Shown here piece after piece: positions 17,763 through 26,727 of a DNA stretch of 64,000 nucleotides. Every line of letters begins with the position of its first letter. Position 1 is the first letter of the stretch. The stretch is from the NCBI GenBank assembly GCA_015065085.1, contig SVQW01000001.1, forward strand, positions 416,258 through 480,257, given 5' to 3'. Source of the DNA: Oscillospiraceae bacterium. Its GTDB lineage: Bacteria > Bacillota > Clostridia > Oscillospirales > SIG627. The notes below the pieces were generated by a model that made no database searches, was not told the DNA's origin, and saw nothing but the letters and a program-made list of their open reading frames with translations. The translations under genes were made by a program, and so were the position numbers.

Positions 17763-19982
17763 ATGGCTAAAAAATCAAAAAATGCAAAGCCTGAAAAAGA
17801 AATAATTCACGCTGCCGCGGTTGACCAGCTTATAACCGATACACTTGAAGTCAACTACATGCCTTATGCAATGAGTGTCATAATTTCACGTGCCATTCCT
17901 GAAATTGACGGTTTCAAGCCTTCGCACAGAAAATTGCTGTATACAATGCATAAAATGGGGCTACTCAACGGTAAGCTCACAAAATCCGCAAACGTCGTGG
18001 GACAAACCATGAAGCTAAACCCTCACGGTGACGCTGCCATTTACGAAACAATGGTTCGTCTTACGCGCGGCAACGAGGCTCTTCTTCATCCTTTTGTTGA
18101 ATCCAAAGGTAGTTTTGGCAAGCAGTATTCCAAGATGGCATATGCAGCTTCGCGTTATACGGAAGTTAAGCTTGATCCGATTTGTTCCGAGATTTTCAAC
18201 GGAATTGACAAAGATTCCGTTGATATGATAGACAACTACGACAGTACTATGAAAGAGCCCTCACTACTGCCTACTTCCTTTCCTAATGTACTTGTTTCCC
18301 CAAACACCGGTATTGCGGTAGGTATGGCAAGCTCTATTTGTTCTTTCAACCTGGCGGAAATATGTGACACCGCCATAATGCTCATTAAAGACCCGGCGGG
18401 TGATTTCAGAGAGGTTTTAAAAGCCCCTGATTTTTCTACCGGAGCTCAGCTTCTTGTTTCCAAATCAAAGCTTGAGGAAATTTATGAAACAGGGCGCGGA
18501 AATATACGTCTGCGTTCTAAATACACTTACCAGAAAGACGACAACTGCATAGAAGTCACTGAAATCCCTTATTCCACCACCAGCGATGCAATAATGGATA
18601 AGATTGAGGAATTGGTAAAGGCAGGCAAGCTGAAAGAGGTCACAGATGCCCGTGATGAAACCGATATAAATGGTTTAAAAATCGCAATAGACATAAAAAG
18701 GAACGCAGATCCCGATAAAGTTATGGCAAAGCTCTTTAAGCTTACTCCTCTTGAAGACGATTTTTCCTGCAACTTCAATATTTTAATTTGCGGTCATCCT
18801 AAAGTTATGGGCATACGCGAAATAATCAGCGAGTGGCATGCCTGGAGAGCAGAATGCGTCAAACGTGAGGTTTATTACGATCTTGAACAGAAAACATCCA
18901 AACTTCATTTACTCAGAGGTCTTGAAAAGATACTACTGGATATTGACAAGGCGATCAGCATCATAAGACACACCGAGAATGACCGCGATGTTATACCTAA
19001 CCTTTGTAATGGATTTGATATTGATATTATTCAAGCCGAATTTATAGCGGATATCAAACTCAGAAGCCTAAACAAAGAATATATACTTAATAAAACCGCA
19101 GAAATCGAAAAGCTTGAAAAAGAAATCGAAGATCTGGAGGACACGCTGAAAAGCAGTAAGCGAATTGATAATATAATCATAAAGCAGCTTTCCAACGTTA
19201 AAAACAAGTTCGGTATCCCGAGAAAAACCGAAATAGTTTACGAAGATACCGTAACGTACGAACCCGAAAGCGAAAAAATCGAGGATTACCCGGTATTTGC
19301 CGTTATGACCAAGGATGGCTACTTCAAAAAGATAACTATGCAATCCATCCGTGGAAACGATGAACAAAAATTGAAAGATGGAGACGAAATTGTATACTCG
19401 GGTGAAATACTGAATTCATCTGAATTACTGTTCTTCACTTCCGATTTCAATTTATACAAAGCAAAAATGTCTGACTTTGAGCCGGTAAAATCTGCGGCTT
19501 TGGGCGAATATATCCCGTCAAAGCTTATGTTCGACAAAGATGAAAAAGTTGTTGGATTTTTGCCGGAAACGGATTTTAAAGGCCGTATATTGTTCGCTTA
19601 TGCAAACGGAAAGGCTGTTATTGTTCCTGCAGATTCGTATCAGACAAAGCTCAACAGAAAAAAACTTCTTGCTGCAATTGCCGGTGAATCACCACTTGTC
19701 AAACTTTTGAAGCTTAACGAAAATGAGGAACGCGATATACTTTTGCGCAGTCACAGCAACCGCATAATGCTGATTAAAAGTTCTCTCATACCTCAAAAAC
19801 AAAAGCGCAATTCGGCAGGCGTTCAAGTATTTAAATTGCGTGCGGGTGATTTTGTGGAATCGGTAATGTTTGCTGAAGATTCTTCAGACACAAAAATTTC
19901 CAAATACCGCAAAACTTCTGTCCCCTCTCCCGGATTTATTTACAATCCGATAGATATTAACGAAAATCAAATTAAAATGTGA
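17763..19982 (+). CDS. parC: DNA topoisomerase IV (type IIA) subunit A
   Basis: A 739-residue DNA-cleaving subunit. The N-terminal winged-helix/tower region contains MPYAMSVIISRAIPEIDG (about 31-50) and the catalytic Tyr132 in AASRYTEVKL, which forms the covalent phosphotyrosyl link with DNA. A coiled-coil arm with many Lys and Glu lies at about 435-480. The C-terminal third is a short beta-pinwheel-like region without a clear GyrA box, which favours a topoisomerase IV over a gyrase assignment. It follows parE by 23 bp and must act with it. Confidence 0.92.
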   Translation: MAKKSKNAKPEKEIIHAAAVDQLITDTLEVNYMPYAMSVIISRAIPEIDGFKPSHRKLLYTMHKMGLLNGKLTKSANVVGQTMKLNPHGDAAIYETMVRLTRGNEALLHPFVESKGSFGKQYSKMAYAASRYTEVKLDPICSEIFNGIDKDSVDMIDNYDSTMKEPSLLPTSFPNVLVSPNTGIAVGMASSICSFNLAEICDTAIMLIKDPAGDFREVLKAPDFSTGAQLLVSKSKLEEIYETGRGNIRLRSKYTYQKDDNCIEVTEIPYSTTSDAIMDKIEELVKAGKLKEVTDARDETDINGLKIAIDIKRNADPDKVMAKLFKLTPLEDDFSCNFNILICGHPKVMGIREIISEWHAWRAECVKREVYYDLEQKTSKLHLLRGLEKILLDIDKAISIIRHTENDRDVIPNLCNGFDIDIIQAEFIADIKLRSLNKEYILNKTAEIEKLEKEIEDLEDTLKSSKRIDNIIIKQLSNVKNKFGIPRKTEIVYEDTVTYEPESEKIEDYPVFAVMTKDGYFKKITMQSIRGNDEQKLKDGDEIVYSGEILNSSELLFFTSDFNLYKAKMSDFEPVKSAALGEYIPSKLMFDKDEKVVGFLPETDFKGRILFAYANGKAVIVPADSYQTKLNRKKLLAAIAGESPLVKLLKLNENEERDILLRSHSNRIMLIKSSLIPQKQKRNSAGVQVFKLRAGDFVESVMFAEDSSDTKISKYRKTSVPSPGFIYNPIDINENQIKM

Positions 19983-20004
19983 TTTTGAATTGAAAGGAGC
20001 AGTA

Positions 20005-20979
20005 ATGCAAAAAACGAATTTATCCATTATAGTAATTATCCTGTTATTTGTCGCTACTATCGCGTGCTCGCTTCTTTCCGGTGTTTTTATACTTCCCGCA
20101 ATCATAAGCTTTTCAGCGCTTTGCGTAGGGTTTCCTTCATATTTTTTGCCCATTGCGCCGATCATAAGCATTGTCGCGACGTTTTTCATTAATCGCAGTG
20201 GCGATACCGAAGTTTTAATCTTCACTTGCGCCACATCAATTTTTTATGTTCTTCCGTCTGTGCTTATTGCATGGGGATATTTTAAAAAACAAACCAAGGC
20301 AATGATCGTCATCAACGGTGCAATCGGCATATTTCTGTACACATGCATTCTTGCACTCATCGGGATATTGCTTACTCAGGGCGCCTTTACGCCTCAAATT
20401 CTGAACTCTGTGATTGATGCGCAATTACCGGCTTTTACGGAATATATGACAGCTCAGCTTTCGTTAATGCAGGCGGGTGATTTTTCCGTAGACCACGAGC
20501 TTATCGAAGAAGTTTTCTTCCTTTCCAAGCCTCTCCTTCCCGCCGCCATGGCTACCGTTGCTGTAATTGCGTCATATATAGCAATTTGCGTTCTGAATCT
20601 GATACTGAAAAAGACAAAGATAATTGAGAACAGTACTTACCGTGTGGTTTTACACTGGGGGCTGGGAATATTCTTTATACTTTGCACATTTTTCGGAACA
20701 TTTGGCAGTTTGAAATCCTATTTATCAATACTGATAGCATCATTTACAATGGTTTTGACTCCGCTCTTTTTTGTAATAGGTTCAGGCGTTGTATTTGATT
20801 CATTGAGCAGATTTTTCAAAAACAGATCCGGTTTGTTTTTACTGATTGTTTTTATCATCATATTTTTCGTTATCGGCACTGTTATTTCAAATTTGTTTTA
20901 TTTGATTGGCGCTTATTATTGCATAGTCAACGGAATTAAAAACCGAAAAATCAATCGTTTTAAAGGGGGAAAACAATGA
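20005..20979 (+). CDS. DUF2232 (YybS-like) membrane protein
   Basis: A 324-residue hydrophobic protein with about eight predicted membrane segments, first at about 5-30 and last near 290-310. It matches the YybS/DUF2232 family, found next to gdpP and rplI in many Firmicutes, as here. Its molecular role is not established. The start at 20005 has AAAGGAG 5 nt upstream; the in-frame codon at 19990 has none. It overlaps gdpP by 4 bp (ATGA), so the two are co-translated. Confidence 0.8.
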   Translation: MQKTNLSIIVIILLFVATIACSLLSGVFILPAIISFSALCVGFPSYFLPIAPIISIVATFFINRSGDTEVLIFTCATSIFYVLPSVLIAWGYFKKQTKAMIVINGAIGIFLYTCILALIGILLTQGAFTPQILNSVIDAQLPAFTEYMTAQLSLMQAGDFSVDHELIEEVFFLSKPLLPAAMATVAVIASYIAICVLNLILKKTKIIENSTYRVVLHWGLGIFFILCTFFGTFGSLKSYLSILIASFTMVLTPLFFVIGSGVVFDSLSRFFKNRSGLFLLIVFIIIFFVIGTVISNLFYLIGAYYCIVNGIKNRKINRFKGGKQ

Positions 20980-22985
20980 AATTTCCAAAAAGGAACAGTA
21001 GTTCGCCAAGATTCATTGTCAGCCGTATTCCCACGCGTATAATAATATTATTGATAGGCTTAATAGTATTACTTTCGTTTGCCGTAATATGCAGTGCATA
21101 TGATTTGAGGCTCCTGTTTGTCGGAGCTTTGTTCGCCGCGTTTTATGTCGCTGTTTCGGCGCTGTATTTCGTATTTTACCGGAAACGTAATCTTTCGGAT
21201 GATAAAGAAAGTCTGGTTTTCGGCAATATAACACTTGATTTCTTCACCAACTATGTTTCCCCGGTTGTGATATTTGATGACGGTGACTGCATAGTCTGGT
21301 ATAATAAGGCGTTTTCGGCAATATTCGGTTCAAGCACTCCCCTTTACGGAAAAAGCATATCAGATATTACCGAAGGAGCGGTTTCCATAGTCAAAATAAA
21401 GCAGTGCAACTACTCCACCACCGAAGAAAGAATATTAAATACGTATTACGATGTTGTTCCAAATACAATAAAAAACGGCAATAAGATTTTTTGCGTTGCA
21501 GTTTGCATTGACAAAACAGATCACATATTATTATCCGAGGAATTTAAAATGCGTGATCCGGTGATTGTATATATCACTGTTGACAATGCTTCCGAAGTTG
21601 CAAAATTTTCGCAAACACAGCATTTATCCGTTACCGCTCAGGTAGCCGTAACGCTAAAGGAATGGTCTGATTCCTTAGGCGGTATTTTAAAAGAGTATGA
21701 ACGTGATAAATACATTATGATAATTCAGGCACGCAGTTTACCCGAAATCATCGAAAAGAAGTTTGATATTCTCGATAAAATCCGTGAGCTTTCCGGAATA
21801 CAAAACAGTGTACCGATTACTGTTTCCATAGGCGCCTCACGTGTTGGTGTTACATTCCCCGAGAAAGAACAATCCGCAAGAGCTGCTGTAGACCTCGCCC
21901 TGCAAAGAGGCGGCGATCAAGCGGTTCTTAAATCTGATAACTCAATTGAGATTTTCGGTGGAAGAACAAAGACAGTCCAGAAACGTACAAAAATACGCTC
22001 CAGAATTGTAGCTAATGAGCTATCAGGTCTTATGCGCAACGCATCGAATGTTATTATAATGGGGCATCGTTTTGCCGATCACGATTCAATCGGTGCTTGC
22101 GTGGGAATTTTCAGAATGGCTAAGCAGTATTGTAAAAAGGTCAGTATTGTTGTCAACGCCGCAGATGTCAATCTGAAAAACATATTTGGCAAGCTTGCCA
22201 AGATTCAGGATTACAACGAGGCATTTGTTGATTCCGCAGGGGCGCAAGAGCTTATAGAAGCCGAAACACTGCTTGTGGTCCTTGATGTAAACAACAAAAA
22301 CTATTTTGAAGCACCTGATGTTTACATGAACACTTCCAAGGTGGTTATAATCGATCACCACAGAAAAACAGAGGAATACGCTATAGAACCCGCCATTGAC
22401 TATATAGAGCCCTCCAGCTCTTCAACGTGCGAGTTGGTTTCAGAAATGTTGGAGCTGGTCCTGGAAAGCGGAACACTTATAAAAGAAGAAGCCGAGTTAT
22501 TGCTTTCCGGAATACTGCTTGACACTAAGCAATTCACGCGAAACACAGGTGTACGTACTTTTTCCGCAGCGCTTTACCTGCGGGGTGAAGGTGCAAGCCC
22601 TGCGGAAGCTCAGATGTTGTTCAAAACCGAGCTTGGCGAATTTCTGCGTGAAACAAAATTTGAGAGCCATGTCATAGTATACCGTTCTGTTGTAGCTATC
22701 TCTGTGTATGACGGTCCTGCTGATACCAATGACAAAATCGCAGCTTCCAAAGCAGCCGACAGGCTTTTGGGGGTTGAGGGAATACTTGCTTCCTTTGTAC
22801 TTTTTGTTATTAACGATTCGGTTCATATTTCCGCACGTTCATTGGGTACCGTTAATGTACAGCTTATACTTGAAAGATTTCAAGGCGGCGGTCACTTTGA
22901 CTCAGCAGGCGCTCAGATAACGAACTCTACACTTGAAGAAGTGCTGATAAAATTAAAAAATGTAATAGATGAATATTTAGGTTAA
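20976..22985 (+). CDS. gdpP: Cyclic-di-AMP phosphodiesterase GdpP
   Basis: A 669-residue membrane enzyme that hydrolyses c-di-AMP, a regulator of potassium uptake and cell-wall stress. Two N-terminal membrane helices (about 20-70) are followed by a PAS-like domain (about 85-180), a degenerate GGDEF domain ending near 330 (with LKEYERDKY) and the DHH/DHHA1 phosphodiesterase: MGHRFADHDSIG (about 362-373), IIDHHRKTE (about 457-465) and the substrate-binding GGGH (about 637-640). The usual DTHRP-like motif reads LDVNNK here: the metal-binding Asp is kept but the following residues differ. The RBS lies inside the end of the DUF2232 gene. Confidence 0.93.
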   Translation: MKFPKRNSSSPRFIVSRIPTRIIILLIGLIVLLSFAVICSAYDLRLLFVGALFAAFYVAVSALYFVFYRKRNLSDDKESLVFGNITLDFFTNYVSPVVIFDDGDCIVWYNKAFSAIFGSSTPLYGKSISDITEGAVSIVKIKQCNYSTTEERILNTYYDVVPNTIKNGNKIFCVAVCIDKTDHILLSEEFKMRDPVIVYITVDNASEVAKFSQTQHLSVTAQVAVTLKEWSDSLGGILKEYERDKYIMIIQARSLPEIIEKKFDILDKIRELSGIQNSVPITVSIGASRVGVTFPEKEQSARAAVDLALQRGGDQAVLKSDNSIEIFGGRTKTVQKRTKIRSRIVANELSGLMRNASNVIIMGHRFADHDSIGACVGIFRMAKQYCKKVSIVVNAADVNLKNIFGKLAKIQDYNEAFVDSAGAQELIEAETLLVVLDVNNKNYFEAPDVYMNTSKVVIIDHHRKTEEYAIEPAIDYIEPSSSSTCELVSEMLELVLESGTLIKEEAELLLSGILLDTKQFTRNTGVRTFSAALYLRGEGASPAEAQMLFKTELGEFLRETKFESHVIVYRSVVAISVYDGPADTNDKIAASKAADRLLGVEGILASFVLFVINDSVHISARSLGTVNVQLILERFQGGGHFDSAGAQITNSTLEEVLIKLKNVIDEYLG

Positions 22986-23008
22986 TAACCTTGAAAGGGA
23001 GAAAACAT

Positions 23009-23458
23009 ATGAAAGTGATTTTAACACAGGATGTAAGAGGTCAGGGCAAAAAAGGAGATCTTATTGAAGTTTCCGATGGATACGCACGCAATTTTCTTTT
23101 TGCAAGAAAGCTTGCGGTTGAAGCTGATAAAGCAACTATGAATGAACTCAAGAACCGTGAGGAAGCAGAAAAGTTCAAAAAGGAAACTGAAAAGGCTCAG
23201 GCTAAGGATACCGCCGCAAAGCTCGAAAGTATTCTTGTAAAAGTTGCTGTCGGAGGAAGTGCCGACGGAAGATTGTACAGTTCTGTAACAAGCATGGAAA
23301 TTGCACAGCAGCTTTCCGAACAATTTGGAATTGAAATCGACAAGCGCAAAATAGTCCTCGACTCCCCTATAAAGGCCTACGGAAAATATGTGCTTGACGT
23401 GAAGCTGTTTGCGGGTATAACCGGCAAACTCAATGTTCTCGTTTCCGAAAAGAAATAA
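23009..23458 (+). CDS. rplI: 50S ribosomal protein L9
   Basis: A 149-residue ribosomal protein with the conserved L9 N-terminus (KVILTQDVRGQGKKGD, then VSDGYARNFL) that binds 23S rRNA. A long Lys/Glu-rich connecting helix (about 45-80) and the C-terminal domain follow. The ATG at 23009 has AAAGGGAG about 8 nt upstream and begins directly with the conserved N-terminus. Its place between gdpP and dnaB is standard for Firmicutes. Confidence 0.97.
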   Translation: MKVILTQDVRGQGKKGDLIEVSDGYARNFLFARKLAVEADKATMNELKNREEAEKFKKETEKAQAKDTAAKLESILVKVAVGGSADGRLYSSVTSMEIAQQLSEQFGIEIDKRKIVLDSPIKAYGKYVLDVKLFAGITGKLNVLVSEKK

Positions 23459-23481
23459 ACTATAAGAAAGTTAAATGAATT

Positions 23482-24828
23482 ATGGAAAATCTGGATCAGG
23501 GCCTCGTGCACTCCCAACCGCCTTTTTCTCTTGAAGCCGAACAAGCACTTTTGGGTGCCGTTATATTATCCGGCGAAAAATTTGCTGATATAGCCGAAAA
23601 AATCAAGTCAGACGATTTTTATGTCCCTCAGCACAAAGCCATCTACAAAGCAATGCAATCCGTTTTTTTACAATCCAAAAGCATTGACCTCGTCACCATA
23701 ATTGAGGCACTTGTAGAAACAGGCGAATATACAGATGAATCTGCGCGCAGCTATATCAAGAACCTCGGCGACGCCGTGCCTTCTTTGTCAAATATCGAAG
23801 ACTATGCCAAAATCATTCGTGACAAAGCGACTTTGCGACGTTTAATTGAAGTGGCTTCTGAAATCACAGAAAGTGCATATGCTCAGACAGATGATGTACA
23901 GCAGATAATAGATGCAGCCGAAAGTAAGATTTTCAGTCTTGCTCAGGGAAATATAACCAACGACTTTGTTCATATACGTGATGTAATTCTTGAAACATAC
24001 AATTATCTCACAATGATGAAGAACGATCCCGAGCTCGCTAAAGGCACACCGTCGTACTTTTCCCGTCTTGACAGTGTTTTGGGCGGTATGGGAGCCGGAG
24101 ACCTGGTAATTGTCGGAGCACGTCCGGGTATGGGTAAGACAAGCTTTGCGGTCAATATTGCCATTGAAATAGCCAAGCGCAAAGGCTGTGCTGTCGCAAT
24201 ATTTTCACTTGAAATGTCTAAAACGCAAGTTGCTTCCCGTATGCTTTCCAGTGAGGCGCTTATTGACTCTTATAAGTTCAGAAACGGTCGTTTTGATGAT
24301 GTTGAAAATGGTTGGGAGCGTCTGTGCGCCGCTGCCACCGCGCTTTCCGGTGCAGAGATTTACATTGATGATACCACAGGTATTTCCGTTTCGGGTATGA
24401 AAGCAAAATTGCGCCGCCTTAACAACCTCGGTTTTGTGGTTATAGATTATCTCCAGCTTATGCAGGCGGACAGAAAAATTGAAAACCGTGCGCTGGAAAT
24501 AGGAGAAATCTCCCGCGGTCTTAAGCTTCTCGCAAAGGAACTCGGTGTTCCCGTCATGACCTGCGCACAGCTTTCGCGTGCTACCGACAGAAGTAAAACC
24601 CAGAAGCCTATGCTGAGCGACTTGCGCGATTCCGGTGCAATTGAGCAAGATGCGGACGTTGTTATGTTTATTTACCGAGAAGACTATTACGACAAAGAAA
24701 AATCCGCAGAGCAAAACACCGTTGACATTATTGTGGCAAAAAATCGTCACGGTTCTACAGGTGAAGTAACGCTGGGATGGCAAGCGCCTTATACTAAATT
24801 CTTGGATATTGATATCAATCATGAATAA
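23482..24828 (+). CDS. dnaB: Replicative DNA helicase DnaB
   Basis: A 448-residue hexameric 5' to 3' helicase of the replication fork. The N-terminal primase-interacting domain starts with PFSLEAEQALLGAVI. The RecA-like domain carries Walker A GARPGMGKTS (about 211-220), SLEMSK, the Walker B-region VVIDYLQLMQ and the arginine-finger segment LRDSGAIEQDADVV. There is no intein, and the length is normal. The 3' end overlaps tilS by 8 bp. Confidence 0.96.
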   Translation: MENLDQGLVHSQPPFSLEAEQALLGAVILSGEKFADIAEKIKSDDFYVPQHKAIYKAMQSVFLQSKSIDLVTIIEALVETGEYTDESARSYIKNLGDAVPSLSNIEDYAKIIRDKATLRRLIEVASEITESAYAQTDDVQQIIDAAESKIFSLAQGNITNDFVHIRDVILETYNYLTMMKNDPELAKGTPSYFSRLDSVLGGMGAGDLVIVGARPGMGKTSFAVNIAIEIAKRKGCAVAIFSLEMSKTQVASRMLSSEALIDSYKFRNGRFDDVENGWERLCAAATALSGAEIYIDDTTGISVSGMKAKLRRLNNLGFVVIDYLQLMQADRKIENRALEIGEISRGLKLLAKELGVPVMTCAQLSRATDRSKTQKPMLSDLRDSGAIEQDADVVMFIYREDYYDKEKSAEQNTVDIIVAKNRHGSTGEVTLGWQAPYTKFLDIDINHE

Positions 24829-26179
24829 ATTTTCTTCCCTCGCACTCGAGGCAATCAAAGAGTACAGTATGTTTAATAAAAACGACAAAGTCCTTATCGC
24901 CCTTTCGGGCGGTAAGGATTCTGTTGCGTTGTTGCTTTTCTTGTGTGAATTCCAAAAATATCTGAGCATTGAGCTTTACGCCGCTCACGTAAATCACATG
25001 ATACGCGGAAATGATGCCGATGAAGATCAAAAATTTTGCAAAGAGCTTTGCAACAAGCTTGGTATTACGTATTTTACGCAAAGTTTTGACGTCCCCGAAA
25101 TTGCCAAGACTACAAACACCTCTCTCGAAGAAGCTGCACGTAATGTTAGATACAGCTATTTTAACTCTGTATGCGAGAAATACGGAATAAACAAAATTGC
25201 CACCGCGCACACAGCTTCCGATAACACTGAGACTGTTATATATAACATCATGCGTGGAACGGGCACTCAAGGGATTTGCGGTATCCCCCCAAAAAGAGAT
25301 AATATCGTCAGACCGCTGATATTGTGCACAAAAGAGGAAACGCAGGAATACTGTGTTAACAGGAATGTATCGTTTTGCATTGACAAGACAAACAATGACG
25401 ATGTTTATGACAGGAATAATATACGTTTAAATATAATACCTCATATTAAAAAGAGGAATCCCTCTATCGACCGTTCTTCTGCAAGATTATCTTATCTTGC
25501 AAGATGTGACAGAGAGCTGATTGAATATGCTGCATCTGAGTTTCTCAAAAAGCACAACGGAGAGTTGCCGCTGAATGAAACTGCCGATTTTTTTGCCGAA
25601 ACCAAATTCGTCTCGTGTGCTCATCACATTTTAAGTCAAAAATGCGGTAAGACATTACCTTTTGAAATATTTTCGCAGTGCCGCGACATTATTATTTCAA
25701 AAAAAGTCGGAAAGCAAGTTAATTTATTTGACGATGTATATCTTGTTATTAATTACGATAAAATAGAAATTAAAAGTATAACAAACAAGCCCAGTTACTA
25801 CGAATGCAAATTGGAAACAGCCACATCGGTGCAGGTGAATCCAAGATATAAAATTACACTTTTAAATGGTGAAAATTGCATTAATTATAAAAATATTAAC
25901 AATTTAACAAAGACAGCGACGTTTAATTCTGATAAAATATATGGTGATATTTTTGCACGCATGAAAATTGACGGAGACCGCTACTCATGCTGCGGCATGA
26001 CAAAAAGCTTAAAAAAGCTCTTTTCTGAAAACAAAATCAGTCGAGAACTTCGTCCATATATTCCCGTAATTTGCGATGAAAAAGGAATTATATGGGTACC
26101 CGGAATGAAAGTTTGTGACCGAGCTTTGCCGTCAAAAGGCGGAAATACTATTACTATAATTGCGGAGTATACGGAATGA
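24821..26179 (+). CDS. tilS: tRNA(Ile)-lysidine synthetase
   Basis: A 452-residue enzyme that joins lysine to C34 of the CAU-anticodon tRNA(Ile), so that it reads AUA codons. The N-type ATP-pyrophosphatase P-loop SGGKDS is at 29-34, followed by AAHVNHMIRG and ATAHTASDN. The C-terminal TilS domain ends with the typical segment RALPSKGGN. The ATG at 24821 lies inside the end of dnaB. The ending overlaps hpt by 4 bp, the conserved tilS-hpt-ftsH arrangement. Confidence 0.95.
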   Translation: MNKFSSLALEAIKEYSMFNKNDKVLIALSGGKDSVALLLFLCEFQKYLSIELYAAHVNHMIRGNDADEDQKFCKELCNKLGITYFTQSFDVPEIAKTTNTSLEEAARNVRYSYFNSVCEKYGINKIATAHTASDNTETVIYNIMRGTGTQGICGIPPKRDNIVRPLILCTKEETQEYCVNRNVSFCIDKTNNDDVYDRNNIRLNIIPHIKKRNPSIDRSSARLSYLARCDRELIEYAASEFLKKHNGELPLNETADFFAETKFVSCAHHILSQKCGKTLPFEIFSQCRDIIISKKVGKQVNLFDDVYLVINYDKIEIKSITNKPSYYECKLETATSVQVNPRYKITLLNGENCINYKNINNLTKTATFNSDKIYGDIFARMKIDGDRYSCCGMTKSLKKLFSENKISRELRPYIPVICDEKGIIWVPGMKVCDRALPSKGGNTITIIAEYTE

Positions 26180-26712
26180 ATAAGGATGTTGAAAAAATTC
26201 TGTTTACGAAAGATGAGATTGATGCAATCGTCTCTTCGCTCGCAAACAAAATATCAAATGATTACCGTGGCAGAAAACTTTGTTTACTTTGTGTTTTAAA
26301 AGGCTCTTTGATTTTTTGCGCGGATTTAATGCGAAAAATAGATATTCCTCTTGAACTGATGTGCGTGAGCGCTTCTTCTTACAAGAGCTCAACCGTCACA
26401 AGCGGAAGTGTTGAATTGGGTGACCTTAAAGAGAGTATCGAAGGATACGATGTTATCATAGTCGAGGACATACTTGATACAGGGAACACACTTTCTAATT
26501 TGGTAGGATTCCTGAAAAAACACAATCCCGCTTCAGTTGCGATATGCACAATGCTGGATAAGCCTTCAAGAAGAAAAGTTCCGCTCGAGGGTGATTACGT
26601 TGGTGCGGTTATCCCCGATGAATTTGTAGTCGGCTATGGTCTCGACTACGACCAGAAGTATCGTCATCTCCCATACATAGGTGTTCTTAAACCAGAAATT
26701 TACAATAGCTAA
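26176..26712 (+). CDS. hpt: Hypoxanthine phosphoribosyltransferase
   Basis: A 178-residue purine salvage enzyme that converts hypoxanthine or guanine plus PRPP to IMP or GMP. The PRPP-binding loop VEDILDTGNTL is at 96-106. The substrate loop region SSYKSST is at about 67-73, and the base-contacting segment VGYGLDYDQKYR lies near the C-terminus. The length and tilS-hpt-ftsH context are typical. Confidence 0.96.
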   Translation: MNKDVEKILFTKDEIDAIVSSLANKISNDYRGRKLCLLCVLKGSLIFCADLMRKIDIPLELMCVSASSYKSSTVTSGSVELGDLKESIEGYDVIIVEDILDTGNTLSNLVGFLKKHNPASVAICTMLDKPSRRKVPLEGDYVGAVIPDEFVVGYGLDYDQKYRHLPYIGVLKPEIYNS

Positions 26713-26727
26713 GGAGATATTTATTTT

